A stretch of DNA of 64,000 nt. Source: Stentor coeruleus (taxonomy: Eukaryota > Ciliophora > Heterotrichea > Heterotrichida > Stentoridae). The position numbers and the translations under genes are program-made. Below, piece by piece: positions 39,952-50,979 of the stretch (position 1 is the first letter of the stretch; each line of letters starts with the position of its first letter). The notes under the pieces were generated by a model. The model searched no databases. It had not been told where the DNA came from and worked only from the letters and a program-made list of their open reading frames with translations. The stretch covers positions 62,001 to 126,000 of the forward strand of contig MPUH01000040.1 in NCBI GenBank assembly GCA_001970955.1. Direction: 5' to 3'.

Positions 39952-41835
39952 ATGGCAACTCCCAGCATCAAAATCACTGAAAGCAGATCCTACTCAACAA
40001 GTCGCTCATCTAAAATTGAAATCCAACCAGTTATCCCATCTCCTTTACCACAAGCTCCATTAATGTCATTTGACCTGCATTTCGATACACTTAAAGTAAT
40101 AATCATATAGGACTATTTAAATAGCGTTACTAACATAGTCAATCAACAAGGTCAAGTGATAAAAACTATTATGGAAGAGCTAAAAATCCGAGTTACAACC
40201 ACAGACATTATCGAAATTTTTGCTTCAGTTGCTAATGTTGTACCTCCAGAACTTGGAAGATCAGCAGCAGCTAAAACTGGGGATGAATGGAAAGACACAA
40301 TTACTTCTGCTGTGCAAAAAATCGGCCTTATGGGTGAGAGGCTTGTAGACCTCTCTCACTTTAAAGTTCAAACTCAAGAAAACATTCAAAATCTGAATAC
40401 CCAGCTGAAAATTAAAGCGGAAATTGTTTATGTTAAAAAGAAAAATAAGGCTTTAAAAAAGAAACTATTAGATGAACTCAAATCAAGACAAGAATTGATT
40501 ATGACTCATATAAAAGATGAAGATGATAGACTTACTGTGAGGATTAATGAACTTGATAAAAAATTTGCAGATTTAGAACTGAATACATTTTGGAAGCTTA
40601 AAGATTGTGAGGATTTACTTAAGGTTAGGGTTAATGAAAAATATGTTGCTGATGCTATTGCGGGACTTGAAGAAAGATTGAAAAAAAATCTTGAAGATAT
40701 GAACCGAGGAAGCTTAAGCAAACTAGAAAGGCATATAAAAGAATTGGAAAAAGAACTAGAAAAACTAGCTGTAGATCATGCAAATAAATTTAAAACTTTT
40801 AGAGACGATTTCTATGAAAAGTAAAATATATTCAGCTTGAACAAAAAATCAACAATAACTGATCTTCTAAATCTTCAAAAAGAGCTTGAAATGCTTGCAA
40901 AGTCTATCAAATCCTTCCACGACTCCAACTACTCAACCAAAATTTCTGATTTATCCGCAAAACTCTCTAAATTAGAGGAACTTCTCAAAGCTTTAAATTC
41001 TAAAATTAACGACGAAAACATTTTTGATGAGGTTGAAGGTTTGAAAACCGCTATTGATTTACTAAGATATGAACTTGATAAAAAAGCTGATAAAAGTTTA
41101 ATAGCTGACATGTATTCTAAATCAAATGAACCTAAGCAAGATTTAGTACAAGAAAAGCACGATTTTAATGAGTTTTGGAAATTCAGAGAAAAAACTATGG
41201 AGCAAATAAAAAACATAGAAAATCGTATAGAAAAACTTATGAAAAACGCAGAAATAGCAGGGATAAAAAAGATTTTAAATTTAAAAGCTAATGAAGAAGA
41301 AGTCAAAGGCGAACTTAGCTCACATGATTTTAAGATTATCGAATTAGATCGACTTGTAAATCAGCATTCTAAAGATCTTGAAGGCTTAGTGGCTTTAGTT
41401 AAAAAACTCAACATGTCTTTTTCTGATTTTTCAACACAATCTGGACTAGCGTTACTAGGCCGTAAGCAAGCTGCTCCACAAATATGCTTATCTTGTGGTC
41501 GTGGAGATACAAATTTTGCCCCAGTACAATCTCATGTTATGGGTAGAGATGGAAAAATATACAAAGCTGATGCGTTAATTGGAAAGTCTGTAAAACAATT
41601 TGACTTAGAAGCTTATGATACTGGAGCTGAAGTTTTTGCTATGGATAGTCATGAACATGCACATTTTAGACGGTGGGAGGATAGTGAGATTAAAGAGATT
41701 CGTGAAGTCAAAGAAGTTAAAGAGGTTAGAAAATTACCCTTGAATGTGGTTCTTGGTAAAGAGAGAAAAAGCTCATCAGCACTACCTGCTACAAAATATA
41801 TCCGTCCACAGAGTGCTAAAAACCATCTTCTTTAA
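39952..41835 (+). CDS. Long coiled-coil protein with CxxC patch (617 aa), two introns
   Basis: One gene assembled from three exons by two 15-nt introns (40096-40110, 40821-40835); each removes an in-frame stop. MATPSIKITESRSYSTSRSS opens a Ser-rich head. From about residue 45 to 500 it is nearly continuous coiled coil. A conserved-looking globular patch follows (APQICLSCGRGDTNFAPVQS, then VMGRDGKIYKADALIGKS) and a basic end KYIRPQSAKNHLL. A coiled coil followed by a CLSC-type motif recalls DUF4795/QRICH2-type ciliary proteins; I offer this as a weak match. Convergent with the next gene (145 nt). Confidence 0.82.
40096..40110 (+). other. 15-nt intron
   Basis: GTAATAATCATATAG; removes a TAG between DTLK and DYLN. 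Confidence 0.92.
40821..40835 (+). other. 15-nt intron
   Basis: GTAAAATATATTCAG; removes a TAA and joins YE-N-LNKKST. Confidence 0.92.
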
Positions 41836-41872
41836 TAATAGAATTTATATTATAATATTCGCTAATTTTATA

Positions 41873-41972
41873 TATAGAAATAATTATTTATGTATAGAAA
41901 TAATTCTTTATGTATAGAAATAATTCTTTATGTATAGAAATAATTCTTTATGTATAGATATAATTCTTTATG
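41873..41972. repeat. Tandem repeat, 5 x 20 nt, between convergent genes
   Basis: Unit tatagaaataattctttatg, five head-to-tail copies with single substitutions in the first and last. It fills most of the 3'-3' gap. Confidence 0.93.
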
Positions 41973-41980
41973 TAGCTTGA

Positions 41981-43285
41981 TTAGTTTTTGTGGTTTTTAT
42001 TGAGAATTGTTCTTTCTTTTATGTAGTCATACCATTTGCTGAAAGGAATATGTTCTTGGATTGCTTTTTGATATAAAGAATCTACAGGAAACCTTCCTAG
42101 TTCATCTCGGTTCTGAGCGTTAAGTTTTATGCATTGGCAAAGCTATATAAAGCTTACAAGGATAAAGAAATCTTTCATTGGATCGCGGTTGAATATGTGG
42201 CTACTCATTGTTGCTGAACTTCTTATTGATTCCCTTGAATCTCTTCTATTACGAAATTTCATATTAGAAGCACTCTGATTCTGTTTAGGAAAAATTTCTA
42301 TATCCAAAACTTCACATTGAATATTAAGTTTGTTATGAAAAATCCCTTTAAAAGTATTTTCCTGCTGACAAAGACTTAAAAGTTTTTGCTTTGGGTTAAA
42401 TGACATTTTTGAATTTGAGGAAATCTTTAAATGCTTTTTTTTAGTACATTTATCAATGTTAACTCCAGGATAAGTAACTTCATCTAATATTTGTATCCAA
42501 TTTATATCATGAAAAATCTCAAGTTCCATTTCTTGTTCAGCATAGTAATAGCAATTGATTTCAGGGATTATGCTTATACCTTCAAAATGTTCAATGGTGA
42601 AAATCTTTGGTTTTTTTATTTTAGGCTGACTTCTATGGAAAACATTGAGCTTAGATAGTTTGGATTGAAAAAGCCTTGACTGTATGTCAAACGGATTACT
42701 TTCCCCTGATGATTGGCCAGGCTTATCAGTTTTTACAGATTTTTCAGGCTCCACAAGCAATTCTCGGGATCCAATAGCTGCCTTAAAAGCATTGAGTGAG
42801 AAATCAGTCACACAAACAGAATTTCGTTTGCTTTTTGAACTTCTGACAAACGACCCAGATGACCGACCCAGTTTTTCTTCAGGAATCGGGCTGTTTATAC
42901 TAAATTTCCGTTGCAATTGTAAGTTTTCTAGTGTTTGTGTACTAGCTTCTTGTGTGAATTTATTGTCCTTTTCGGCTTCAGAAAAATTTTGGCTAAGACT
43001 AGGCAAGGGAAGATTATTGGGATAACTTTCACAAGAAGAAGTTACAGAGGAATCACTAGGATTTAATTGAGAGGAAATTAAAAAGATTGGAGAAGAACAA
43101 TTAGGACAGATAAGATCAGAGTTTTTTGTCTTTGTCGGGAAAATAGAGATACTAGAAGCTGTCTGCTGACATGTTTTTAAATAAGGGCTTCTTCTTGTTG
43201 GGTTTATGAGGATTTCAGCTCCTTTTTGGTAGTTAGCTTGTGGGAGAGATGCTAGCTTGGATAGTTGGAGGGATGCAGCAGACAT
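41981..43285 (-). CDS. Hypothetical Ser-rich protein with one intron (429 aa)
   Basis: The family is not recognised. ATG 43285. The N-terminal 210 residues are Ser/Thr/Pro-rich and disordered, with a CPNCSSPIF patch. A more ordered region at about 225-325 (IFTIEHFEGISIIPEINCYY, LEIFHDINWIQILDEVTYPG) could be beta-rich. The 15-nt intron at 42143-42157 replaces an early TAG and adds a conserved-looking tail (RFPVDSLYQKAIQEHIPFSK, WYDYIKER) to TAA 41981. No membrane segment or enzyme motif. Confidence 0.78.
42143..42157 (-). other. 15-nt intron
   Basis: Minus strand GTAAGCTTTATATAG; removes a TAG and joins FFIL to LCQC. Confidence 0.9.
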
Positions 43286-44320
43286 TAGACAGAGAGAGTG
43301 GTTTTATTATTAAGGCATAGAAAATGGATAATTGCTTGGACCATTAAAATTTGGACCTTTGGTTAAGCAGAGACTAGTAATCATGAAGATTTGCTTATAA
43401 ACTGACTTGGTGTTAAATTTTAATTTATTGGTAAAATTTGTTACAAGACATGATGAAAGGCTGAATTATATAATTAGGAATGAAGGGAATAGGCTGAATG
43501 TAAAGAATTTGGCTAATTTGTTGATAAGATGATATTTATAAAAGATTAATTTAGCTTTACGACATTTAAAATGTGAGGTCTTATTTTTTTTCATTTTCTT
43601 GATTAGTGGTTTATTAGTTTGAAAATATTTTTATATGATGAGACCCAGTTAAACTTATTGAAATAGTTTAGGCTTGTATAAATCTAAAGTTTAGATATGG
43701 AAGACTTACAAATATTTTATCGAATATAATTCTCTTTAAAGAAGAAATTTTAAGTATGCTAAATAAAATAAAGCTAAACCCTATTAGTTAGTTAAATATT
43801 ATTAAGAATTTAGTTTGTGGTGATTTTTCTTTTTGGCTTATAAAATATTTTTCTAATCTTAAGTAAATTCATTCAGCTTATATATTTTTATATGATGCAA
43901 TACCAAATAAAAAATTATTAAGTATTGAACCCTTAGTACATGCTTGGATTTGAGACTATATAAGACCCTTAAATCAGTATTTTCATTAAGAAAAATAAGT
44001 GATAAATCTTATAACTTAGAAATTATTTCCAAAATACATTTTTTTTATCTCTTAAAGTTTATTGAGCACAAATTATATTTTCATGCTAACTAACTTTTAT
44101 TCTAAATCTACCCAAATCATCATTATAAAGCCATAATAAGTATGAATGATAAATGAATCTGAGTAAATTTGATGAAATAAAAAGTGTTCTAAATCTGAAA
44201 TAATCATGCCTCATAATATCAATCTATATAATTATCTTATATTTTACTCAATTTACTCAAACTATTTCTACTTTATTATTACTAATCACAAAGGCCATTA
44301 ACTTATTTATCGCCTAAGGA
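43286..44320. other. Intergenic, nothing recognised
   Basis: 1.0 kb of AT-rich DNA. No supported feature. Confidence 0.5.
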
Positions 44321-45001
44321 CTAGTTATTTGACAAAAGACTAAGATTGACAAACATACTATTAGGGGGTGTTGAGTAGCGGCTTGACTTAGAATTCAAAC
44401 ATGGAGAAATAGACCTATTTTTGCTTTGCGAAAATGTTACGAATAGAGTTTTATGTGCTTCATCAATAGTTTTAGCAAGATTGTTTTTTATCTCAACAGT
44501 AGCTTTATTCATATTCTTAATAGGGATAATTGGGCTACGGTCACCACCTTTTGGAGGTTTAAAAGGGCTTTTGTTACTTAAAGTATTAGCCTTTTTAACA
44601 CTCCCAGCTTTTACTGAGGAAACAATTATTCTTTCTGAATCTTTACTCACAGACTGATTATGCTTTTTAGGTCTATCAGTAAAGCTTCCGATTTCTATGC
44701 AAGACCTATTCAAATTTGATGAATAAAGAATATCTTCAAGTTCTTCAATTCTCCTAACAAGTTCAGCAGTCTTGTTTTTTTCTTTTTTCAGCTCATCTTG
44801 CAAGGACATGTATTTAGCTTTCCAAGGATTTTCTTCATTTATCTTAGTTAAACGTTGGTTTTCTGATAATAAAATTTCTCGGTCGTAGTTTATAAATTCT
44901 ACAAGTTCTCTGAGCTCTTGTACTTCTGATTTTCTGGATTCTTGTGACTCAGATTGAATTGCTTTTATTTGCTCTTTTATGATTTCAATTGTCTTGAGCA
45001 T
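44321..45001 (-). CDS. Small coiled-coil protein (226 aa)
   Basis: Unknown family. ATG 45001, TAG 44321. Residues 1-95 form a coiled coil (IEIIKEQIKAIQSESQESRK, LKKEKNKTAELVRRIEELED). The rest is Ser/Asn/Lys-rich and disordered, with a PFKPPKGGDRSPIIPIKN patch. It lies 160 nt downstream of the next gene on the same strand. No function is claimed. Confidence 0.7.
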   Translation of the reverse strand: MLKTIEIIKEQIKAIQSESQESRKSEVQELRELVEFINYDREILLSENQRLTKINEENPWKAKYMSLQDELKKEKNKTAELVRRIEELEDILYSSNLNRSCIEIGSFTDRPKKHNQSVSKDSERIIVSSVKAGSVKKANTLSNKSPFKPPKGGDRSPIIPIKNMNKATVEIKNNLAKTIDEAHKTLFVTFSQSKNRSISPCLNSKSSRYSTPPNSMFVNLSLLSNN

Positions 45002-45161
45002 ATTTATTAAGAAAAGTTTATATAAAAGTTTGCATAGATAAGGAATAAATTGAAGTGAAATATAAAATGATAATGATTATAAATACTTGAAATATTATTT
45101 TTAATATAAAAACAATGTAGGAAAATTATTAATGCATTAAAGCTATACTCAAATTTATTTT

Positions 45162-46544
45162 TCAAGAATTATATGGTTGCTTTTTACTATTAGAGTTGAT
45201 AAAAGTTAGCTCGTCCAGGTTAAAAGGCTTTGAGCATATTTGGCATTGACTATATGATTTTTCTTGAAATGCTTGGCATATGCAATCAAGGCATTGAGTA
45301 TGTGAAGTGCAAATTATTGGACAATTTTTATAGGCTTTGCAATTGCCACATAATGATATTTTTTCAATTATAAACTTTCGGACTGATGGTTTATTTGTTG
45401 GATCAGGAATTTTATTTAAAAGAATGATATTTTTTGAGTACAGGCAAGCCTTTCCATAATATTTTAATATTTGTTTTTTTTCTTCGGCATCCAAATTTAC
45501 CTGGAGCAATGAAAGAGTTAAAGCTTCAAACAATTTTTTTGGCATTTTTTTCTTATTGTTTTTATTAAAATTAACTCCTTTAAGATTCTTTATGTATTCA
45601 TTATTTTGAACTGTGCTTACTAGTGAATCCTCATTATGTGCATGATTATGCTCTTCAACTGGCTTAAGTGGAATAGTTTGTTTATAATCCAATTTATTAG
45701 GATTATCTTCTGAATGTATTTCATGATTATAGTCTTCATATACTTGAGATATTTTTTCATTTTTATCCTTTAACTCTATGCCAATATTTTCTCCTTGTTC
45801 TTCATTTTCAAGCACTTCATTTTGGCTAGCATAAGCTTCATTTGATTTAGAATTCATGGAAATCCAAAAACAATCCTTTAGGTCTTTTGTATAGTAAAAA
45901 GGATGCTCATATTCCAATTCCCATGAATTTTTAATATACTCTAAAAACTTTTCATGAAACAAAAGGATAAACATATCTTCTACTTCATTTAGATTATAAT
46001 GGTACAAATATATGATTCTCGCTAAAGCATTGCATTTAATATCCATCAAATCTTTCAATTCTCCTTTTTGATTTATTATGCATAAATAAACTTTGTATCT
46101 GATTAAAAATAAATTCAGGTAATCAATATTATAAATAAAATTCCCCTCTAGCCCATCTTTGTTTTTTTTAAAGAAGTTTATTAGAATTTCTTTTACTATA
46201 ATAGCTAGAATTTCAATAATTCTATCATCAAATAAAAAAGAATACAAAGTCTCTAAATCGTCAAGCCTTGGTAATGATCGAATTTCTTCAAGTTTATCTA
46301 ATATTTTTAATTCTTTAAAAGCACTATCAGAAATATTTGGTAAATTTGATACATAATTCATATCTTTTAGCAAATCATTCCAGGATTTAGAGTACATTGG
46401 TAAATCTTTGTGCCTAATAAGAATATCAAGTAAGCCTATAATAGAGCATTTCATAAATGATCCTTTTTTGTTCTTTGGGTTATAGCTTTTTACAAACGGG
46501 CCAAAGTCTAAGTCATCGCATTTAGATTCTAAAAATAATTCCAT
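45162..46544 (-). CDS. RING-like C-terminal zinc-finger protein (460 aa)
   Basis: ATG 46544, stop TGA, one of the clear uses of TGA as terminator. The first 240 residues are helical (FVKSYNPKNKKGSFMKCSII, DLETLYSFLFDDRIIEILAI) with no known domain. A Glu/Asn-rich linker follows. The C-terminal about 50 residues hold a Cys/His array: CGNCKAYKNCPIICTSHTQC, LDCICQ, then CQICSKPF, a RING- or LIM-like pattern with eight or more metal ligands. E3 ubiquitin ligase activity is possible but not shown. The next gene upstream ends only 30 nt away. Confidence 0.72.
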   Translation of the reverse strand: MELFLESKCDDLDFGPFVKSYNPKNKKGSFMKCSIIGLLDILIRHKDLPMYSKSWNDLLKDMNYVSNLPNISDSAFKELKILDKLEEIRSLPRLDDLETLYSFLFDDRIIEILAIIVKEILINFFKKNKDGLEGNFIYNIDYLNLFLIRYKVYLCIINQKGELKDLMDIKCNALARIIYLYHYNLNEVEDMFILLFHEKFLEYIKNSWELEYEHPFYYTKDLKDCFWISMNSKSNEAYASQNEVLENEEQGENIGIELKDKNEKISQVYEDYNHEIHSEDNPNKLDYKQTIPLKPVEEHNHAHNEDSLVSTVQNNEYIKNLKGVNFNKNNKKKMPKKLFEALTLSLLQVNLDAEEKKQILKYYGKACLYSKNIILLNKIPDPTNKPSVRKFIIEKISLCGNCKAYKNCPIICTSHTQCLDCICQAFQEKSYSQCQICSKPFNLDELTFINSNSKKQPYNS

Positions 46545-46574
46545 TTATAGAATATTAGCTTACAAAATATTTGC

Positions 46575-48065
46575 TTAGTTATTCTTCGGCAGTGGAGCAG
46601 ATGGCTTATAAATCTTCTTTTTACTCAAAATTGGCGAGTAATTTCTTATTATCTTCCCAGATGGAGATTTTTTCAAAGCTTTACCCGTAGATGGTGCCTT
46701 AACTGGAGTTGTCGGTTTTTTTGGAGGTTCTTCCTCATGTTCAATTTCTACTTCAGGAACAATATCTAAAATAGCATCAGCTGGGGTATTCAAATCTTTT
46801 GGCTGAACTTTGACATCTTCACTTTTTGACCTTTTATGATTAGTTTTGTTTTTCCATTTAAATTTTTGTACCCAATCAATAAAAGTTATAGTTTTTCCTC
46901 CTTGTTGAGCCATAAGCTCATTTTTATCAAAATATAGATGTAAAGTTTCATTTTCTATTTTGAAAATGTTTTCAGTAACTTGAGTACTTTTTACGGGGAT
47001 TTCTAAAGCTTCGAGATGGTGTTGGACTAAGCGGGCTATATCTGGAGGGCTTTCTTTTATAAATTCCTGGAGCTTTTCTTCAATAGCTTCAATATGAGAC
47101 CTTAGAAATGTATTGTGAACTTGAAAATGGTTAAGCTGTTCAAGAGCTTCATTAGTGATTTTTTTGTTAATTTCCAATTCCCTCTTTTTTTCGTTGATTT
47201 CTTCTTCGAGAACTTTAATTTTTAGAGCTAGTTCCTCTTGACTTGTTTGCTCTTTTTTGAGCTTTTCTACTTTGAGAATATTTTTTGTAGTCTCAAGTTC
47301 TAATCTCGCTAAATTGCTTTCTGCTTTAAGTTTAGAAATTTCAAGGTCTTGCTGATATTTTTCTTCTTCTAGCAAGGCTATGTTTTCAATATACTCTTTT
47401 TCTTTACTTTTCCATTCATTAACTGCAGCAAAAAACTCTTCTTCAATCTGTTTTTGCTGGCTTATTATCTGTTCATATGGAGTAATACCAATTTGTTTCT
47501 TCAGCAAAGCAATTTCCTTTTCATACTCTTCAACAATATTTTGAAGCTTCTGTACAGAAGCTACTCTAGCCATTTCACTAGTATTCATTTCTTCTCTTAG
47601 TTGCTTCAATCCTTTATTTTTCCATTTCTCAATTTCAAGCTCGCTTTGCATGGATTTGTATATATCATTATCTTCAGGTTTGCTTAACAAATTCTCATTG
47701 ATCTTTGGAATATTGTCTTTTGAATACCATTTTAACTGCACATAAGGTTTAGAAATTTCTGTAGGGATGAATTCAATAAGTGAAGAATTCATTGGCAGTG
47801 TGATTGGTTCTGATGATTCTAAAAGCAGACCAAGACGAAATTGCACCGTGCCTATTGGCTGACTTCTCAGAAGATCTTTTGCAATTATTTGAATAACTTG
47901 ATCTGGGTAGGATGGAAGTGTGGTGACTGCTGGCTCGTATAAGTCTTCAGTTAGGGTAACTGCATCAAGAAGGTTATTATCAGCATAAATATAACAGAGA
48001 ATATCACCTTTAATGTTGTTGTGGTCTATACTTATAATTTCAACATCGATTTCTTTGTCACTCAT
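46575..48065 (-). CDS. C2-like domain plus coiled-coil protein (496 aa)
   Basis: ATG 48065, TAA 46575. Residues 1-115 look like a beta-sandwich of C2 type (VEIISIDHNNIKGDILCYIY, YPDQVIQIIAKDLLRSQPIG, TVQFRLGLLL). Residues about 135-335 form a long coiled coil (EEYEKEIALLKKQIGITPYE ...). A beta-like patch follows (IENETLHLYFDKNELMAQQG) and a Pro/Lys-rich basic tail (EEEPPKKPTTPVKAPSTGKA). The order fits a ciliary or membrane-tethering scaffold, an inference from architecture only. Confidence 0.72.
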   Translation of the reverse strand: MSDKEIDVEIISIDHNNIKGDILCYIYADNNLLDAVTLTEDLYEPAVTTLPSYPDQVIQIIAKDLLRSQPIGTVQFRLGLLLESSEPITLPMNSSLIEFIPTEISKPYVQLKWYSKDNIPKINENLLSKPEDNDIYKSMQSELEIEKWKNKGLKQLREEMNTSEMARVASVQKLQNIVEEYEKEIALLKKQIGITPYEQIISQQKQIEEEFFAAVNEWKSKEKEYIENIALLEEEKYQQDLEISKLKAESNLARLELETTKNILKVEKLKKEQTSQEELALKIKVLEEEINEKKRELEINKKITNEALEQLNHFQVHNTFLRSHIEAIEEKLQEFIKESPPDIARLVQHHLEALEIPVKSTQVTENIFKIENETLHLYFDKNELMAQQGGKTITFIDWVQKFKWKNKTNHKRSKSEDVKVQPKDLNTPADAILDIVPEVEIEHEEEPPKKPTTPVKAPSTGKALKKSPSGKIIRNYSPILSKKKIYKPSAPLPKNN

Positions 48066-48155
48066 TATAGCTTTAAATAATTTAAGAAATATGAAATAAT
48101 TGCAAGAAAATTTAAAAGTTAAGCATTTGAAGATTTGAAAATGCTTATGGTTGGC

Positions 48156-50024
48156 TTAAGATAATATTTTATTAGACCTCATTTGGAAGTTATCGTACTG
48201 AATTGTCCTCCAATTTTCTGCAGCGTTTTCAATAAGTTCATCAACTTTTTGCATACACTCATCGTCGCCTATTTCAAAGAAAAACCGCTTTTTAAATTCT
48301 TTTATGGCCCAATCAGGATTGGAAAAGCAAGGCAAATGATTTCCTGGACGCATCATCTCAATAATCAGCAGTAATTCTGAATAATTTTTTCTTAAAGCAA
48401 TTAGTCCTTGATATAAAAGTATTTTAAAATACAAAAACATTTCACTTTGATATCCACCCATTACATCTATCATTTCTTTCGTCAATTTGAAGGGAGCTGT
48501 TTCGAAATTCATATTCCCGCCAGGTGAACTTGACAAGAAAAACCCAAAGTCAATATGTATTATATGTCCTTTAATGTCCAATAATATATTTCCATTGTGC
48601 CTATCTTTTAAGTTTAAAACATAGCATATAAGTGAGTATCCAGCCATACTTTCTATAAAATTTTTTTGGGCTTCTTCAAAATTGTAGCTCCAAGTTTTAT
48701 TGAAAAACTCTAAAAGTGTAGTAAAATTCCCAGCATTTTTTTTGATACTATGCAAAGAAACCGCATCAGGAACAAACTCAATCATACCTGAATTGTGACT
48801 GATTATTAAAATATCATAGGGACGAATGAAAACATTAACACACTCTTTTCTAAAAATTTCTTTAGCTTTTTTAATAATCTGCATCGCAAGAAGTTCTTGT
48901 CTTAAATCATCATGGCCTTTTACTATAACCCCACGAGCTTTCCATGTTTTATAATGACCAAAAGATGATTCAGCTCTCATATTTTGGCATATTTCTGCCC
49001 AAGTCGGTGCCCAGGGATTCCCAGTGCTTTCAAAAGCAAAGGAAATATTAGAACTTGTATCAGATGCATCTGCATCTTCATATCTTTCAACAAATTCTTT
49101 ATAATCTTTAAAACGAATTGAGTTTTTGTCTATGACTTGCTCATTTGGATTTTCATCTACAAGTATTTTGTCTAAGATTTCTTCGGGAGGGAGAATTAAG
49201 GATGTTTGATTTTCTCTGTTTGGTTCTTCTTCGTTTATGTCGATAGTTTCAAATATCACTAAATAAGGCACTCGAGCTTTAGTTCTGAAACATCTGACAT
49301 TTTCTGAAGGAATACGGACTATTTGCTCAATGTAATTTGAAGGATCGAAAAAGTCGAGGGGAAGGATTAACCCACGAAATAGACGCTTTGTGTGGAGTGA
49401 GTTTTGCTTTGAATTGTACCAGCAGCGTAAACCTTTTATCCAGGTGTCGATGTTTTGTATGTAAGCTTTTAGGATGGTGTCTGTATCCTCTTCTTCAGTA
49501 AGCAGTGCAGAAGCTACTTTAACAAGCGTATATGCAAATTTATGTTGTTCATTAAAATAATCAGCTCTTACACGCTTACGTAGATGAGCCTCAGTATCTT
49601 CAATATTCAGTTCCATAGGGTATAAATGTGGGGGTTGATAAGAGGGATTACTGCTATTTTTTTGACCAGTGACAATAATTCTTTCTAACAAATGAAGCAT
49701 TTTCTCAACTTTTGCGAGAAATTCCGGCAGGACATCTTCAATATTCGCCTGCAATAACCAATACAACTTCAATGCGATATTGTGATTTTTAAGCGCAGCA
49801 TCGTAGAAAAATGTTTCATAGCATTCACAATACTGTCTTTGTATAGAGATATTTAATATTTGTGGCAAGTAAGGCATTACTTTATCAAGTGGAACTTCAT
49901 AAAGTTTGTTAACCAAATAGGCTTGTGCTCCAGCATTTTGATGTTTATGCAGTTTAAATAACAGAACATCTAATTGATAATGCCCTTCTGGTGTGAGTGG
50001 AAGCCGAGTTATATCATCAGTCAT
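48156..50024 (-). CDS. PI4KB: Phosphatidylinositol 4-kinase III beta
   Basis: Makes PI4P on Golgi and secretory membranes. The helical lipid-kinase-unique region is at about 20-230 (YLPQILNISIQRQYCECYET; LYWLLQANIEDVLPEF). The kinase domain occupies the C-terminal 300 residues: GHDDLRQELLAMQIIKKAKE, catalytic loop KDRHNGNILLDIKGHIIHID followed by FGFFLSSSPGG, and FKLTKEMIDVMGGYQSEMF. These track PI4KB almost word for word (KDRHNGNILLD; HIDFGFILSSSP). All catalytic residues are present. At 622 aa it is shorter than animal PI4KB, lacking the Ser-rich N-terminal extension. ATG 50024. Confidence 0.95.
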   Translation of the reverse strand: MTDDITRLPLTPEGHYQLDVLLFKLHKHQNAGAQAYLVNKLYEVPLDKVMPYLPQILNISIQRQYCECYETFFYDAALKNHNIALKLYWLLQANIEDVLPEFLAKVEKMLHLLERIIVTGQKNSSNPSYQPPHLYPMELNIEDTEAHLRKRVRADYFNEQHKFAYTLVKVASALLTEEEDTDTILKAYIQNIDTWIKGLRCWYNSKQNSLHTKRLFRGLILPLDFFDPSNYIEQIVRIPSENVRCFRTKARVPYLVIFETIDINEEEPNRENQTSLILPPEEILDKILVDENPNEQVIDKNSIRFKDYKEFVERYEDADASDTSSNISFAFESTGNPWAPTWAEICQNMRAESSFGHYKTWKARGVIVKGHDDLRQELLAMQIIKKAKEIFRKECVNVFIRPYDILIISHNSGMIEFVPDAVSLHSIKKNAGNFTTLLEFFNKTWSYNFEEAQKNFIESMAGYSLICYVLNLKDRHNGNILLDIKGHIIHIDFGFFLSSSPGGNMNFETAPFKLTKEMIDVMGGYQSEMFLYFKILLYQGLIALRKNYSELLLIIEMMRPGNHLPCFSNPDWAIKEFKKRFFFEIGDDECMQKVDELIENAAENWRTIQYDNFQMRSNKILS

Positions 50025-50979
50025 TATTGATAACTATTTAAATGTCCAAATACAAACAATATATAAGTTGATTAATTAAAGGATTTTATGGAATAATTTT
50101 TGATGCACAAATATTAATAGTAGTTAAATTGTATTTTCTGTATAAGGCTTAAAATATGTTTGGATAGTGAAGAATATAATGGTAGGCGAATGTAGCAAAT
50201 ACTGATTACTTCAGTAGTATTTGATATTTTTTGTTGCTTTATAAACTTATAATGAAATATATTTACTGTAAAGCTGGGATTATTGAATAAGCATTAATTT
50301 AGATACTTTTAATAGTGATAAAGAGTGTTGCTAGCCGATTAGATATAAAAAATATAAGATGATAGTATTGATGAATCTCATGAATATTTAAATCTACTGT
50401 AATATTTTAAATGAACATATATTAAAGAAGTAAATAACTTTGCTCATAATTCAGAAGTAAGATAGAATTTGATTTAATGATAATTTTTGTCATTCAAAGA
50501 AGCATTACAATTTTCAAAATAACTTATTATCTTAAGAAAAACAAATTTAAATTAGGATGAACAAATCATATCTTATTAGTATTTTCAATTTAAAAGCTAG
50601 GAACTCTGATAATTTACAATCTAAGAATATAATAAATAGTTTAAATAGCCTATGCATAGTTTTAAATACCTAAAAAATAAATAAACATTTGCAGATATTT
50701 TTTTCTATTACCTTTAACTATAATTTATATTCGAAATCATGGCATAATTTTAAATTAGCCAAAAGTAAATTCTTGTTATATTATTCATGAATGATTTTCT
50801 ACTTAAATTAAAGGAATATCCAGAAATCAATAATTAAATTTGAAACAGGTGCATGCAATGTCGTTAACTTTAGGTTTGCAATATACTAAAATCATGGTTT
50901 TCTGTAAAGAATGTAAATATTCAAGGTTTCATTAAAAGAACAGCAGAAATCATATTGGGACTTCCATATTTATACAGTT
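50025..50979. other. Intergenic between divergent genes, nothing recognised
   Basis: 955 nt, AT-rich, no supported feature. Confidence 0.5.

Noticed and set aside
40929-41306. Ser/Phe-rich minus-strand ORF
   Set aside because: Antisense shadow of a Lys/Glu-rich coiled coil, as are several others (40506-40721, 44421-44657, 32881-33171).
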